Numbered from the stretch's first letter, positions 43,075-54,854 are shown. The stretch: 64,000 nt of DNA from Meghimatium bilineatum (GCA_034231615.1 CM067319.1:4895501-4959500); one strand, 5' to 3'. Program-made: numbers and translations. Notes: generated from the letters alone by a model not told the origin.

Positions 43075-43716
43075 GGTTCCAGGGACACCACTAAACAAAT
43101 TAATGTGATTCTAGGTTTCAGGGACACCACTAAACAAATTAATGTGATTCTAGGTTCCAGGGACACCACTAAACAAATTAATGTGATTCTAGGTTCCAGG
43201 GACACCACTAAAGAAATTAATGTGATTCTAGGTTCCAGGGACACCACTAAACAAATTAATGTGATTCTAGGTTCCAGGGACACCACTAAACAAATTAATG
43301 TGATTCTAGGTTCCAGGGACACCACTAAACAAATTAATGTGATTCTAGGTTCCAGGGACACCACTAAACAAATTAATGTGATTCTAGGTTCCAGGGACAC
43401 CACTAAACAAATTAATGTGATTCTAGGTTCCAGGGACACCACTAAACAAATTAATGTGATTCTAGGTTCCAGGGACACCACTAAACAAATTAATGTGATT
43501 CTAGGTTCCAGGGACACCACTAAACAAATTAATGTGATTCTAGGTTCCAGGGACACCACTAAACAAATTAATGTGATTCTAGGTTCCAGGGACACCACTA
43601 AACAAATTAATGTGATTCTAGGTTCCAGGGACACCACTAAACAGATTAATGTGATTCTAGGTTCCAGGGACACCACTAAACAAATTAATGTGATTCTAGG
43701 TTCCAGGGACACCACT
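43075..43716. repeat. 39-bp minisatellite, left part, about 16.5 copies
   Basis: Units contain GGTTCCAGGGACACCACTAA and ACAAATTAATGTGATTCTA with very few differences. The array is interrupted at 43716 by a LINE and resumes at 46752 in the same orientation. Because 39 is a multiple of 3, frames stay open on both strands; these are not genes. Confidence 0.97.
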
Positions 43717-46715
43717 TCCACAATGAATTTACCAAGGACAGCAGTACGCTCACTAGGTGGAACTATAAAAGGGCAGACTGGAAAATGTACCAGCATTTAA
43801 CCAGTGTTCTAGCTAAGGACATGAACTTGGACAAAGACATCAATAGAGCAGTGAGTGAATTTAATAGATGTATACTACATGCTGCTAGTAAAACCATACC
43901 CAGGAGGGCACGCAAAAACTACAAACCCTACTGGAATGATGAGCTGGAAAAGCTGCAAAATGAGATGGAAACATCTAGACAGCAGGCTGAGAACAGACCT
44001 AGCCACGAACATCACAACAAATATCAGCAAACAAAGACTAAATTTCAAAGAGCCAAGTTACAAGCCAGACGGAGAAGCTGGAAAGAAAAAACAGAGTCGC
44101 TGAACCTAGAAAGAGATACTAGGAAATTATGGAAACTTGTAAAACAACTAAATGATGAAGGTACAGGGAGAAATACCAGGATTACACTTTATAAAGATAG
44201 AAACATTTTAACAGGTAAACATGCAGCTGATTACTTTGCAGATTCCTTTGCAGAAGACAATAACGTCAAAGTCAGCCCAGACAAACAACAGGAGGTTCGA
44301 GAGAACCAGCAAAACATTGGACAAGGCGAACCTATACCTGAAGTCATGGAGGCACCAATCACAATGAGAGAACTGGAGCATGCAATATCCAAATTGAAAA
44401 TGAAAAAGTCCCCTGGAGCTGATGGAGTGTCCAATGAAATGATTAGAAACCTGGGAATTGCAGCAAGAGCAAAGCTACTGCAGATCTTTAACACAAGCTG
44501 GTCCACAGGTAATGTACCACAGGCATGGAGAGAAGCAATAATGATACCACTCCTCAAATCAGGAAAAGATGGCAACACAGTCTCCAACTACAGGCCCATC
44601 AGCCTCACGAGCTGTCTATGTAAAACAATGGAACGCATTATCAATCTTAGGATGCAGTGGTACCTTGAAAGTGAAAACCTTCTGGTATCACAGCAAGCAG
44701 GTTTCAGACAGTGTTACTCTACTGAAGATCAGGCAACCTACCTCTCCCAAGAGATTGAGGATGCCTTCCAAGAAAAGAAACTGGTACTAGCAGCATGGAT
44801 AGACCTCAGGAAAGCATTTGATAAGGTCTGGAAAGAAGGGCTCCTAAAGAAATTGCGAAATTGCAGGGTTAGCTCAAGAATGTACAAATGGGTAAAAGCA
44901 TACCTGCACAATAGAAGAGCCAGGGTACAATTAGATGGTCGCAAGAGCAAGAAAGTTCTACTGCGTCATGGAGTCCCCCAGGGAGGAGTCCTGTCACCCA
45001 CACTTTTCTTGGTTTACATCAATGACCTAGTTGCTGAACTACCACACGGGATCAAAGTGGCAATGTATGCTGATGACCTGGTGATCTGGTGCACGGAAGA
45101 ACATGCAACAGTGGCCACTAAACAAATACAAAGAGCTATCGATGCCCTAACCTTATGGGCAAATAGATGGTGCGTCAGCATTAACACAGAAAAGTGCAGC
45201 ACTACACTCTTTACCCTCTCACCAAAACAAAAAGCTGGTCATATCAAGATAGATGGAGAGCTCTTGAAAGAAGACAAACAACCCACATACCTCGGAGTTA
45301 CTTTTGATGATAAGCTGACATGGAAGCAGCACATAAACAAAGCAACAACAAAAGCCAGGAGGAAGCTAGCTTTCCTGAGAAAACTAAGTGGAACCACATG
45401 GGGAGCCAGTGGAAATATACTCAGTAAAGTTTACCAGCAAGGCATAAGACCACACCTGGAATATGGTTCAGCTGCGTGGTGTCCTGCATCAAACACCACA
45501 TTACAAGATCTAGATAAAGTGCAAAACCAGGCACTTAGAATAATGTTGGGAGCAATGAAATCAACACCAATAGCAGAGATGCAGAAAATGGGAAGAATGC
45601 AAACACTTGGCGAACGCAGAGACACAAAAGTACTAACTCAAGCAGAAAAGTTTCAGTGTATGCCAAGTCATCCAATGAAGGAAAGATTCCAAAATCTAGC
45701 AATGGGGCGACTGAAAAGAAGCAGCTTTATCCACCAAGCTAAACGACTCCGTAGACAACTTACAGACCTACCTGAAGTTGACAGCCCCTTAACGTCTGTA
45801 CCAGAACAAACCCCGTGGAGTGAAAGACATGGAATGCCAATATACATTCAGACCCATGTGAAAGGAATACTAAGCGAGGACGAACAGAACAGTGTGCAGC
45901 GAAGGACAGTCACCCTCAGTTTCCTGGATGAGGAATATCCACAAGATATATGGGTCAGAGTGTACACAGATGGGTCAGCACAGAATGCTGTGAGGAATGG
46001 AGGTGCAGGTGTATATATAGAATATCCACACAAGCCTAGAGATACAATCAGAACACCGACAGGAAAATTCTGCAATAATTATGATGCAGAAATCCAGGCA
46101 ATTAGTGTGGCAGTTAAATAACTGCTGAACTCCAACTCTGGCCTACAGCCTGTGGTATTCCTGACAGATGCAAGGTCAGTGCTTCAAGCTCTCCAGTCTG
46201 GAAAACTAACAGACTTAAAAAAACTACTTAGCGAATTGTCTTACCAGTATAGGGTAACCATGCAGTGGATACCCTCTCACTGTGGAATACCAGGAAATGA
46301 AAAAGCAGACCAACTGGCTAAGGAAGGTGCTGCCGAAGACCAACCAGATATACCAATCACCTACCATCAGAAAAAACAGATGATAAAGTCAATAAGAAAA
46401 CCACAAACACCAACACAAGATGACTATCACATTATGAACAGATCAGAACAAGTTATAATTCTACGTCTCAGAACAGGACACAACCGACTCCGCAGTCACA
46501 TGTATACAAAGTTCAAGATTGGCAACACGGCCATGTGTACATGTGGACAGGCAGCAGAGAGTGCCAAACATATACTTCAAGAGTGTTCTGAGCATGAAAT
46601 GCTGAGGCAGACATATTGGCCAGAGGAAACAACACTGGAATCAAAGCTCTATGGGACACTGTATGAACTACAAAAGACAGTGAGTTTTATTAAGGAGACA
46701 GAATTACAGATATAG
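43717..46715 (+). CDS. Jockey-like LINE ORF2 remainder: reverse transcriptase and RNase H, one nonsense codon
   Basis: One frame runs from the truncation to the stop at 46715, broken only by TAA at 46119-46121. Order: linker (RWNYKRADW, KNYKPYWNDELE); RT with MKKSPGADGVSNEMI, NYRPISLTSCLCKTMERI, AWIDLRKAFDKVW (motif A), GVPQGGVLSPTLFLVYINDL (motif B) and YADD at 45066-45077 (motif C); a TYLGVTFDDKLTW thumb region; RNase H with VYTDGSAQN, NYDAEIQ, FLTDARS and WIPSHCGIPGNEKAD, so all D-E-D-D acidic residues are present; and a C-terminal CTCGQAAESAKHILQEC Cys/His segment. The nonsense codon replaces an AAA seen in the related copy at 17560. The RT half is intact; the missing endonuclease alone would prevent autonomous movement. 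The first internal ATG is at 43785. Confidence 0.93.
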
Positions 46716-46751
46716 ACATGTTTCAAGTGAACGAAAGAAGAAGAAGAAGAA
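43717..46751 (+). mobile_element. Jockey-like LINE, 5'-truncated, inserted in the 39-bp minisatellite
   Basis: A 3.0-kb insertion bounded by a perfect 11-bp duplication GGGACACCACT (43706-43716 and 46752-46762), which is part of the minisatellite unit. The 5' end is cut just after the endonuclease, and the 3' end is a short UTR with ACGAAAGAAGAAG and (GAA)n. The high coding quality and exact junctions suggest a young insertion. Confidence 0.95.
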
Positions 46752-47093
46752 GGGACACCACTAAACAAATTAATGTGATTCTAGGTTCCAGGGACACCAC
46801 TAAACAAATTAATGTGATTCTAGGTTCCAGGGACACCACTAAACAAATTAATGTGATTCTAGGTTCCAGGGACACCACTAAACAAATTAATGTGATTCTA
46901 GGTTCCAGGGACACCACTAAACAAATTAATGTGATTCTAGGTTCCAAGGACACCACTAAACAAATTAATGTGATTCTAGGTTCCAGGGACACCACTAAAC
47001 AAATTAATGTGATTCTAGGTTCCAGGGACACCACTAAACAAATTAATGTGATTCTAGGTTCCAGGGACATCACTAAACAAATTAATGTGATTC
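46752..47093. repeat. 39-bp minisatellite, right part, about 8.8 copies
   Basis: Continuation of the array at 43075-43716 on the far side of the LINE, starting with the repeated target GGGACACCACT and ending at ATGTGATTCG. Confidence 0.97.
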
Positions 47094-47299
47094 GAAATGG
47101 GCTCACAACCAAAAATACAAACACACATACAACTCAAATCATAACCCCTACTACATCCCAAATCACAACCCCACACACATAATTCCACACACAGCCCCTG
47201 GCCAAATTACAACCCCACATATAAATCCACAAACAACCCAAATCACAACCGTACACACACTCCAATCGCAACCCCACACACAACTGACATCATAACCCA

Positions 47300-47302
<3 letters not shown>
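47094..47302. repeat. Degenerate AC-rich repeat
   Basis: Loose repetition of ATCACAACCCCACACACA-like phrases. Confidence 0.6.
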
Positions 47303-47359
<57 letters not shown>

Positions 47360-47362
47360 CAT
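47303..47362. repeat. (AT)n then (GA)n microsatellite
   Basis: About 20 AT dinucleotides followed by GA dinucleotides. Confidence 0.95.
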
Positions 47363-47454
47363 TTAATCTTTATTTTTTTTTAAAAGTCAATACTGCAAAT
47401 ATCACGTTATGTGGTTAAAGGGAGCTTTTTTTACTGGCGTTCGTGATAAAAACA

Positions 47455-47600
47455 GCATGACCTTGCTGTCGCCAAGTCATGTTTAGCCTGGGGTTTTTTT
47501 TAATTTACATTCGGACAAAAAAATCCAGCCCTGACCGGGATCGAACCATGGAATACAAGTGTGAGACCAGAGCTACCTACAATGTGGTTATTAAATAAAT
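47455..47600 (-). mobile_element. tRNA-derived SINE
   Basis: The minus strand shows GTAGGTAGCTCTGGTCTC (A box-like) and a perfect B box GGTTCGATCCC, followed by GGTCAGGGCTGG and a T-rich body. It is not a tRNA because the stems do not close. Confidence 0.7.
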
Positions 47601-47695
47601 CTCCTTTTTTTCGGTACGGACCAATTTTTGATATTGCAGTATAGTGATTCCACTGTATGTAGACATGGCCCGGCACAGTATAGACATGTCAACAA

Positions 47696-47853
47696 GAACG
47701 TAAACAAGACTTCATTCGCTATTTTGTAAATTACTGTCGTGGATTTCGTTGGTCACTATGTAAATACTTGGAGTCACATGCCAAAAAAAGCAAAGGCCTA
47801 CCAAAGAAATACACGGAAGTAATAGATAAGCCTTTCAGGTCATGTTTACGTTC
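47696..47853. mobile_element. Foldback element, copy 3
   Basis: Ends GAACGTAAACA and TGTTTACGTTC are exact inverted repeats. Inner CGTGGATTTCGTTGGTCACT matches the copy at 5893-6073 in reverse complement. Arms are ~66 bp. Confidence 0.75.
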
Positions 47854-47869
47854 TGTACTGAGACTTGTT

Positions 47870-48364
47870 CGTCGACGGTCCCGATATAGCAAGGCCGCAG
47901 AGACGAGATTGAAGTGGCAGGGAGAAAGGTAAGAAAATAAATTACTACATTTACAACCACAAATAATAACCACTCTACCCTACCTCCTTTGACCACAAAA
48001 CTACTACACATTAGCGGTGTTCTCAGCAAGATCTTGGAAACAAAGTGAAATGTTATATTTTGTAGGAACGACTTCCTTATTTTCTATCTCTTCTCCCCCC
48101 CCCCCCCGGGGGGGCAACCTCCAAAATAAATGACAGCAAATTCATGGGCAGACGAATATTAACTACGCTTTTTTATTAATCAAACAGGCACATAAATAAG
48201 ATTTCGTCTACCTGTGTACGCACCAGAAAAGTTACCGAGGTTATCAACATGTTTCTCATTGTGTCCCAGTGATTCGTGGAAAAACTAGGCTACGTATTGA
48301 TGCCTATGAGGTTGTTATATGTACAGAAGGTTATGTCCTTGTTACCCAGATATATATATAGAAA

Positions 48365-48420
<56 letters not shown>

Positions 48421-48425
48421 TTTGC
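47870..48425. other. Unannotated, with C/G block and (AT)n
   Basis: 48091-48113 is a run of Cs directly followed by a run of Gs, and 48367-48419 is (AT)n. No gene seen. Confidence 0.7.
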
Positions 48426-48429
48426 ATAT

Positions 48430-48670
48430 TGGGTTCTAGGAGATCGGAGAATTCATCATCACCTGGTGTCGTCGCCGCATCGAAGGTTGGCTGCAACAGC
48501 TTTGGAGGTGCACACTGCTAAGGTGTAACCTGTTCATTTCATGAATTGTCATCTCACTTATATCTCTCCCTACCTCCTGCTCGTCTCTACCCAAGTACGG
48601 TCTTCAACAAGTTGTTATGTCTTTTAATATGTCCAAAATACTTTATTTTCTTGATTTTTATTTCCTTTAA
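48430..48670 (-). mobile_element. RTE-like LINE C-terminal scrap
   Basis: The minus strand reads KIKKIKYFGHIKRHNNLLKT plus VLG, a typical (K-x-x-YFGHxxRH...LxKT) RTE C-terminal block, followed by frameshifted coding to the 3' end near 48430 (GGTGATGATGAATT). Confidence 0.65.
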
Positions 48671-49015
48671 TAGTTTCAGAACACATTGATACTATTAAAT
48701 ATTACAATAAAATGTTACCATTATTTTCACTTCAGGTCTGACAACAGGATCGAGGTATAGACTTCTAGAAAACAAATTGAGAACCTCTGATGTATTTCAT
48801 AGTTTCAACAGAACTCCGCCATAAAGACACGTAAAAAATGTAGAATGAATCAACAAGATGATACAAGAATGACGTAGTCAGGTGTAAGATGAAAGGAACA
48901 TGAAAAGAGGAAATGTGATTTTCTCAAGTGATTAAGTATTTCTGACTTGTGTAATAAAACCAGTCTAGGAGAGATATCTCTGATTGTTCTGGAAAAATCA
49001 GTCGGGTAGAAATAG
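48671..49015. other. Unannotated stretch
   Basis: AT-rich; nothing recognised. Confidence 0.5.
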
Positions 49016-49019
49016 AAAG

Positions 49020-49750
49020 TATGGTATGTGAATATATTAGTCTTTGACTGGTTTCGTCTTGGAGAGATAGAATTGATTGTCTTTGAATGGATTCTCCGCC
49101 GAAGACGAATGTGTCGGGCCATTGGCGCAAATAAAACGGCGACACAGCGCATTTCCATTCTCGGGACTACATCCTGCGGGAAATCTAATAGGACCATGGT
49201 CCTGCTACAAGAGAGATCCAACGGGAGTTTGAGAATGAGCACTGAAGAAGAAGAAGAATGGATTCGTCTTGAAGAAATAGTAATGATTGTCGTTGAATGG
49301 ATTAATCTTGGAGAGATGTTGTTGATTGCTATCCCCAGGAACGGCGAGCATCATGATCTTACTTCCTATGTGCAGTCAGATGGGTTGTCTGAGCTTTGTT
49401 TCCATACACAGGAGATGTCAGCTTTCGGCTTAGTGCAATCTCTCTTGATGAAGAATTCATCTTGGAGAGATAGAAGGTGTTTTCTTTGAATATATTAATC
49501 TTGGAGAAAAATAAATGATGGTCTTTATATAGATTAATCATAGGGGCCGAAACTATGGTTTTTGAATAGATTAATCATAGGGACCGAAACTATGGTTTTT
49601 GAATAGATTAATCATAGGGACCGAAACTATGGTTTTTGAATAGATTAATCATAGGGACCGAAACTATGGTTTTTGAATAGATTAATAATAGGGACCGAAA
49701 CTATGGTTTTTGAATAGATTAATCATAGGGAGATAGAAATGATGGTCTTT
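49020..49750. repeat. Degenerate ~37-bp tandem array
   Basis: The left part repeats GGATTAATCTTGGAGAGATA and TTGATTGTCTTTGAAT loosely; the right part (49536-49735) is regular, with AATCATAGGGACCGAAACTA and TGGTTTTTGAATAGATT. A family B element interrupts it at 49094-49255. Confidence 0.8.
49094..49255 (+). mobile_element. Family B SINE-like element with target duplication (fullest copy)
   Basis: 162 bp: CTCCGCCGAAGACGAATGTG, CCATTGGCGCAAATAAAACG, GGACTACATCCTGC, AGGACCATGGTCCTGCTAC, GGGAGTTTGAGAATGAGCAC and (GAA)n. A perfect 9-bp duplication GAATGGATT flanks it (49085-49093 and 49256-49264). Confidence 0.93.
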
Positions 49751-49814
49751 GAATAGAAATTATAGAAGAGATATTAAAGAATGCATTTTAAGACAATAAA
49801 GCCAAGAAATATGT

Positions 49815-50192
49815 GTAAAAAAAATCCAGTGGGCAGATAACACATTTTAAAAGAAAACAGTGGATAGATAACACAAATTTAGAAAAAAAACCAGTGGGAA
49901 GATAACACAAATTTAGAAAAAAACCAGTGGGAAGATAACAATTTTTTTGTTTAAACAATGGAAAGATAGCAAATTAAAAAAAAAAACAGTGGACAGATAA
50001 TAAATTTAAAAAAAACAGTGGAAAAATAACACAAATTTAGAAAAAAAAGTGGGCAGATAACAAATTTAAAAAAAAAACAGTGGGCAGATAACACACATTA
50101 AAAAAACAGTGGGCAGATAACACAAATTTTAAAAAAGGGGGTAGATAACACAAATTTTAAAAAAGGGGGTAGATAACACAAATTTAAAAAAC
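49815..50192. repeat. Degenerate ~30-bp tandem array, about 12 copies
   Basis: CAGTGGGCAGATAACACAAA followed by A/T runs of varying length. Confidence 0.88.
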
Positions 50193-50284
50193 AACTTCTA
50201 AAACGTGTGATTACTGTTCTTCACTAATAGTACAGGAGATACCCCCTTCCCTCCAACAATAACACTTGTATCATATAACATTAT

Positions 50285-50445
50285 CTCACCGAAGACGGAT
50301 GTGTGGGCCATTGGCGCAAATAACAGGGAAACACATCGCATTTCCAATCTCTGGTCAAAATCCAACTGGAAATCTAATAAGACCATTATACCGTTACAAG
50401 AGTGATCCAGCGGGAGTTTGAGAATAAACTCCGAAGTTAAAGAAG
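50285..50445 (+). mobile_element. Family B SINE-like element with target duplication
   Basis: CTCACCGAAGACGGATGTG to GGGAGTTTGAGAATAAACTC and AAGAAG. A perfect 12-bp duplication ATATAACATTAT flanks it (50273-50284 and 50446-50457). Confidence 0.93.
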
Positions 50446-50504
50446 ATATAACATTATAACAATGTAGATACATGACGTGAGATTTCCGAGTTTGAACATT
50501 GTTT

Positions 50505-51225
50505 AAGCCTAACATTTAACTGTGTTTATTAAGCCTAGCATTTAACTGTGTTAATTAAACCTAGCATTTAACTGTGTTAATTAAACCTAGCATTTAACTG
50601 AGTTAATTAAACCTAGCATTTAACTGAGTTAATTAAACCTAGCATTTAACTGAGTTAATTAAACCTAGCATTTAACTGAATTAATTAAACCTAGCATTTA
50701 ACTGTGTTAATTAAGCCTAGCATTTAACTGAGTTAATTAAACCTAACATTTAACTGTGTTAATTAAGCGTAGTACTTAACTGTGTTAATTTAACCTAGCA
50801 TTTAACTGTGTTAATTAAGCCTAGTATTTAACTGTGTTAATTAAGCCTAGTATTTAACTGTGTTAATTAAACCTAGTATTTAACTGTGTTAATTAAGCCT
50901 AGCATTTAACTGTGTTAATTAAGCCTAGTATTTAACTGTGTTAATTAAGCCTAGCATTTAACTGTGTTAATTAAGCCTAGTATTTAACTGTGTTAATTAA
51001 ACCTAGCATTTAACTGTGTTAATTAAGCCTAGTATTTAACTGTGTTAATTAAGCCTAGTATTTAACTGTTAATTAAGCCTAACATTTAACTGAGTTAATT
51101 AAGCCTAGCATTTAACTGTGCTAATTAAACCTAGCATTTAACTGTTAATTAAGCCTAACATTTAACTGTTAATTAAGCCTAACATTTAATTGAGTTAATT
51201 AAGCCTAGCATTTAACTGTGTTAAA
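50505..51225. repeat. Minisatellite, 26-bp unit, about 27 copies
   Basis: Units contain CCTAGCATTTAACTGTGTTA and ATTAAG; GCATTT/GTATTT and GTG/GAG variants are clustered. The right end meets an RTE remnant. Confidence 0.96.
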
Positions 51226-51415
51226 CCTAGCTTTACCACATATATTGTGTATTTCTTTACTGCTCCTGCCATCTGCTGTTATATTACTTCCCAGGTATGT
51301 GAATTCTGTCACTTGTTTAAGTTTGTTGTTTCCAATATATATGTTGGTGTTTCTTTCTGTTCTTCCTATTTTCATATATATATAAGCACATCTATACACC
51401 ATCAGTGTTGTACGG
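51226..51415 (-). mobile_element. RTE-like LINE scrap, minus strand
   Basis: The reverse complement encodes KIGRTERNTNIYIGNNKLKQ and VTEFTYLGSNITADGRSSKE, the post-catalytic RTE segment (compare NTFKYLGSSICSDGKCKAE in RTE-A). Both ends are lost, one into the 26-bp array. Confidence 0.75.
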
Positions 51416-51429
51416 ATACTGCATTGAAT

Positions 51430-51657
51430 GCCTTAACACACAGTCAGGGTGATAGAGGTGCCCCAGTGGATGCATCAACACACACAGTCAGGGTGATAGA
51501 GGTGCCCCAGTGGATGCATCAACACACACAGTCAGGGTGATAGAGGTGCCCCAGTGGATGCATCAACACACACAGTCAGGGTGATAGAGGTGCCCCAGTG
51601 GATGCATCAACACACACAGTCAGGGTGATAGAGGTGCCCCAGTATATGCATCAACAT
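51430..51657. repeat. Minisatellite, 44-bp unit, about 5 copies
   Basis: Units contain CACACAGTCAGGGTGATAGA and GGTGCCCCAGTGGATGCATC, nearly identical. Confidence 0.95.
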
Positions 51658-51714
51658 ACATTTATCCATAGATTTCTATCTTCAACGATACGGATAAGTG
51701 AAGAAAAAGTCCGA

Positions 51715-51850
51715 GCTGTCAAGTTTTTGTCTATCCATGATGTTCTCCTATCCCATGTGTTTCTTCCACCCTAGTGTTCCAGTCTTTGTCTATCCATGAT
51801 TTTCTCTGTCCCCCTGTGTTACTTTCACCTTCGAATGTTCCTTGTAGTAT
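51715..51850. repeat. ~60-bp imperfect tandem duplication
   Basis: TTTGTCTATCCATGATGTTC and TTTGTCTATCCATGATTTTC begin two similar segments. Confidence 0.6.
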
Positions 51851-51954
51851 TGTTGTTGACAAGGAATAATATCGCCATACAATGAAAGTTTGTAGCCTTC
51901 TGTTTGCCACTGTTTTCCTCTATTTCTTTAGTGTTAATTTTTAAACACCAGTTT

Positions 51955-52080
51955 GTTCACTTTTGTAACAGGACAATGGTTTTACTACATTTCCAGCAGG
52001 ATGTAGTCCAGATAATCAAAATGCGTTGTGTCGCCGTTTTATTTGCGAGAATAGTTCGACACTTCCGTCTCCTATTATGT
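51955..52080 (-). mobile_element. Family B SINE-like element, diverged
   Basis: The plus strand carries the reverse of family B: GGACAATGGTTTTACTACAT, CAGCAGGATGTAGTCC, GCGTTGTGTCGCCGTTTTAT and GACACTTCCGTCTCC. Confidence 0.8.
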
Positions 52081-52084
52081 GAGC

Positions 52085-53650
52085 CATACAAATGTATGCC
52101 TAGACCAGAGTTGGGCAATCTTCTTTGACTCGGAGGGCAGTATTGAGCTTCCTCGTAAAACATGACCAAACTAAGCTGATTATTTAATCCAGAGCTTGTA
52201 GATCCGCCTAGCTGGCCAGAACCATAATAGCTTTACGCGTAGGATCTGGTGCTCGGGTCGAATTTTCCTCACAACTGACCAAGACTTTCCATATTTAATT
52301 CTCTCTTGCGGGCTCCATGTCATTTGTCTTTCTATATTGTTACTTTTCTCTAACAATCTCTATCTGATTGACTTTCATTTCTCCAAGTCAACTTTTCAAC
52401 AACTTACCAAAGTCTGAGCTATGTAAATATATGATTACATAACTACTTAATCCTACTTCTGCGCCAGCATTGTAATCTCGTGGTTATGCATACTTATTAC
52501 AAATCTCCATAGTTTACGTTAATGTACTAAAATTACTACAATTAGAACTACAATTAAAATTACAAATTACCATATAAATTATTAATGTAACTGTGAGATT
52601 GTATGCTTACCTGCTACGATATGTCTCTCCAACAGTGCACACATTAAATGAACGGAAAAAGCAACGATATTCAGTGCATGTATCCGAGCTAGATCATTTG
52701 CCAGCTTGGCTTTACTGTTTACCAGAGGTGCTAAATGCGTCCGATGTGCAGTGTTGCCGTGTTTACAAGAACAAAGAAAAAAACCCAGGATGATGGGAGC
52801 AATTTTCTACGTGGCACAGTACCAGATTAGTGTTGTCTGCACAAGTATGTCATAAAGGGTGCGCATTTAGCCGGCACTGTTTTAGTTTATATTTGTTAAT
52901 ACAGTTGGCATTAGTTAGTTGCAGGATTTGTTAAGTGTTTTTTAACAGATTATTTTGAATATATTCTAGTGTTTTAGCGACAGCGATATGTTTCTACGCG
53001 AATTTATTTTAAAAAATACGGTCGACTTATATCGACTTAAAATTAATGAAAATATAAAACTGCAACATTTTGTGAAATGGGTACCAGAAGGCAAAAGAAA
53101 GAGATGAATATCGAGAGAAATTCTTAGTAGAATAACCATCCAAGAGGGGGTCCCAGTAAAATACAACAGCAGAAAGCAGCGTCGCATCCCTTCAAATAGA
53201 GATGACTGGTCTCTGTACTTTATATCCTTAATCGCGTCACTGACAGAAAATAAGCAGGCAGACAGTTATGCAAATATATAGATGTAAGCATCAAAACCAA
53301 GCGCGGTGAGGGGGGAGGGTGTTCACAGGGTGGCCGCTAATGGCGGAAGCGAAAAAACAAATAAAAAGGAGCTCCGGTTACTGAAATAAAATAAATTCGT
53401 TTAGGCAAAATGGGGGGGGGGGGCAGGGGAGGAAGCTCGTCAAGGGAGTCAAAAATCATTGCCGCGACGATAATAGGTAAATAGATAGACCGATAGATAG
53501 ATACATAGACTGACATACATACACAGACAGACAGATACATAGATTGATATATAGATACATAGAAAAGGGCTTAAATTCGTAGAGGATTGACTTTCCTGTA
53601 CTCAACTTGCCCATATGACTCCGACCCTCTTAGCAAAGCGGTACACATTA
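52085..53650. other. Unannotated stretch with G-run and GATA-like tract
   Basis: No gene recognised in about 1.5 kb. A G tract lies at ~53411-53425, and 53475-53565 is an imperfect GATA/CAGA microsatellite. Confidence 0.5.
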
Positions 53651-53654
53651 TGTA

Positions 53655-53790
53655 GATACTCGGTACAGATAAACAACAAGAAGATACACGGTAAAATTGT
53701 ACCACAAGAAGATATTCGGTACAATTGTACCATAAAAAGATACTAGCTACAGCTGTACCACAAGAAGATACACGGTACAATTGTAAGAAA
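53655..53790. repeat. Tandem repeat, ~29-bp unit, about 5 copies
   Basis: CAAGAAGATACACGGTACAA and TTGTACCA; units vary. Confidence 0.88.
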
Positions 53791-53847
53791 TGCTACAGTC
53801 GGTGAAACTTACATATAACTAGTTTTGAAATCATAATTTATATATAG

Positions 53848-54450
53848 AGAGAAAGCAACAGAGAAAGTGAGAGAAGGAAACAGAGAAAGTGAGAGAAGGA
53901 AACAGAGAAAGTGAGAGAAGGAAACAGAGAAAGTGAGAGAAGGAAACAGAGAAAGTGAGAGAAGGAAACATAGAGAAAGTGAGAGAAGGAAACATAGAAA
54001 AAGTGAGAGAAGGAAACAGAGAAAGTGAGAGAAGGAAACATAGAGAAAGTGAGAGAAGGAAACAGAGAAAGTGAGAGAAGGAAACATAGAGAAAGTGAGA
54101 GAAGGAAACATAGAGAAAGTGAGAGAAGGAAACAGAAAGTGAGAGAAGGAAACATAGAGAAAGTGAGAGAAGGAAACATAGAGAAAGTGAGAGAAGGAAA
54201 CAGAGAAAGTGAGAGAAGGAAACATAGAGAAAGTGAGAGAAGGAAACATAGAAAAAGTGAGAGAAGCAAACATAGAAAAAGTGAGAGAAGGAAACATAGA
54301 GAAAGTGAGAGAATGAAACAGAAAAAGTGAGAGAAGGAAACAGAGAAAGTGAGAGAAGGAAACATAGAGAAAGTGCGAGAATGAAAACAAAGAAAGTGAG
54401 AGAAGGAAACATAAAGAAAGTAAGAGAAGGAAACATAAAGTGAGAGAAAG
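53848..54450. repeat. Minisatellite, 22- and 24-bp units, about 26 copies
   Basis: AGAAAGTGAGAGAAGGAAAC followed by either AG or ATAG. Purine-only strand; frames across it are artefacts. Confidence 0.96.
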
Positions 54451-54454
54451 TGCT

Positions 54455-54850
54455 AGCTTTCAATATAATAAATCACAAAGGAGAAGCGAAAAGGCGATAG
54501 TGTGCAGATTGCACGAATACATAAGCTAAGCCGGGACTGTGAAATCCGATATCCTAGCATATCTCAAGTTGTATACAAGAAACGAGCAGAAACATCAACA
54601 ACAGAAAGGAAAAAATAATTTCCGTAACAAACAGTCAACGCTTGGAACAAACAGGAAATTAAACAACAGAAAATATGAGAACATGAAAACTCGCTAATGG
54701 CAGCGAAAATAAAAGAAATGGCTGCCTACCTTTGGAATTAAAATGGTAAACAAACTTACCGCGGTTATTTGTTCTCTTGTGTGTTACCACACAATGATTG
54801 ACATTTGTGGGAGGCGGGTCTGTGCAATGTGCGCCCTTCGTATATTCTTC
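54455..54850. other. Unannotated stretch
   Basis: Nothing recognised. Confidence 0.5.
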
Positions 54851-54854
54851 AAGC

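Noticed and set aside
43105-43800. A 231-codon repeat protein running up to the LINE
   Set aside because: It is the 39-bp minisatellite in an open phase, and it is not in the same frame as the LINE protein, so it is not a fusion.
47525-47600. Possible minus-strand tRNA gene with perfect B box
   Set aside because: Stems do not close; better explained as a tRNA-derived SINE.
52593-52793. 66-codon frame MRLYAYLLRYVSPTVHTL...
   Set aside because: Short, no recognised domain, no splice or promoter support.
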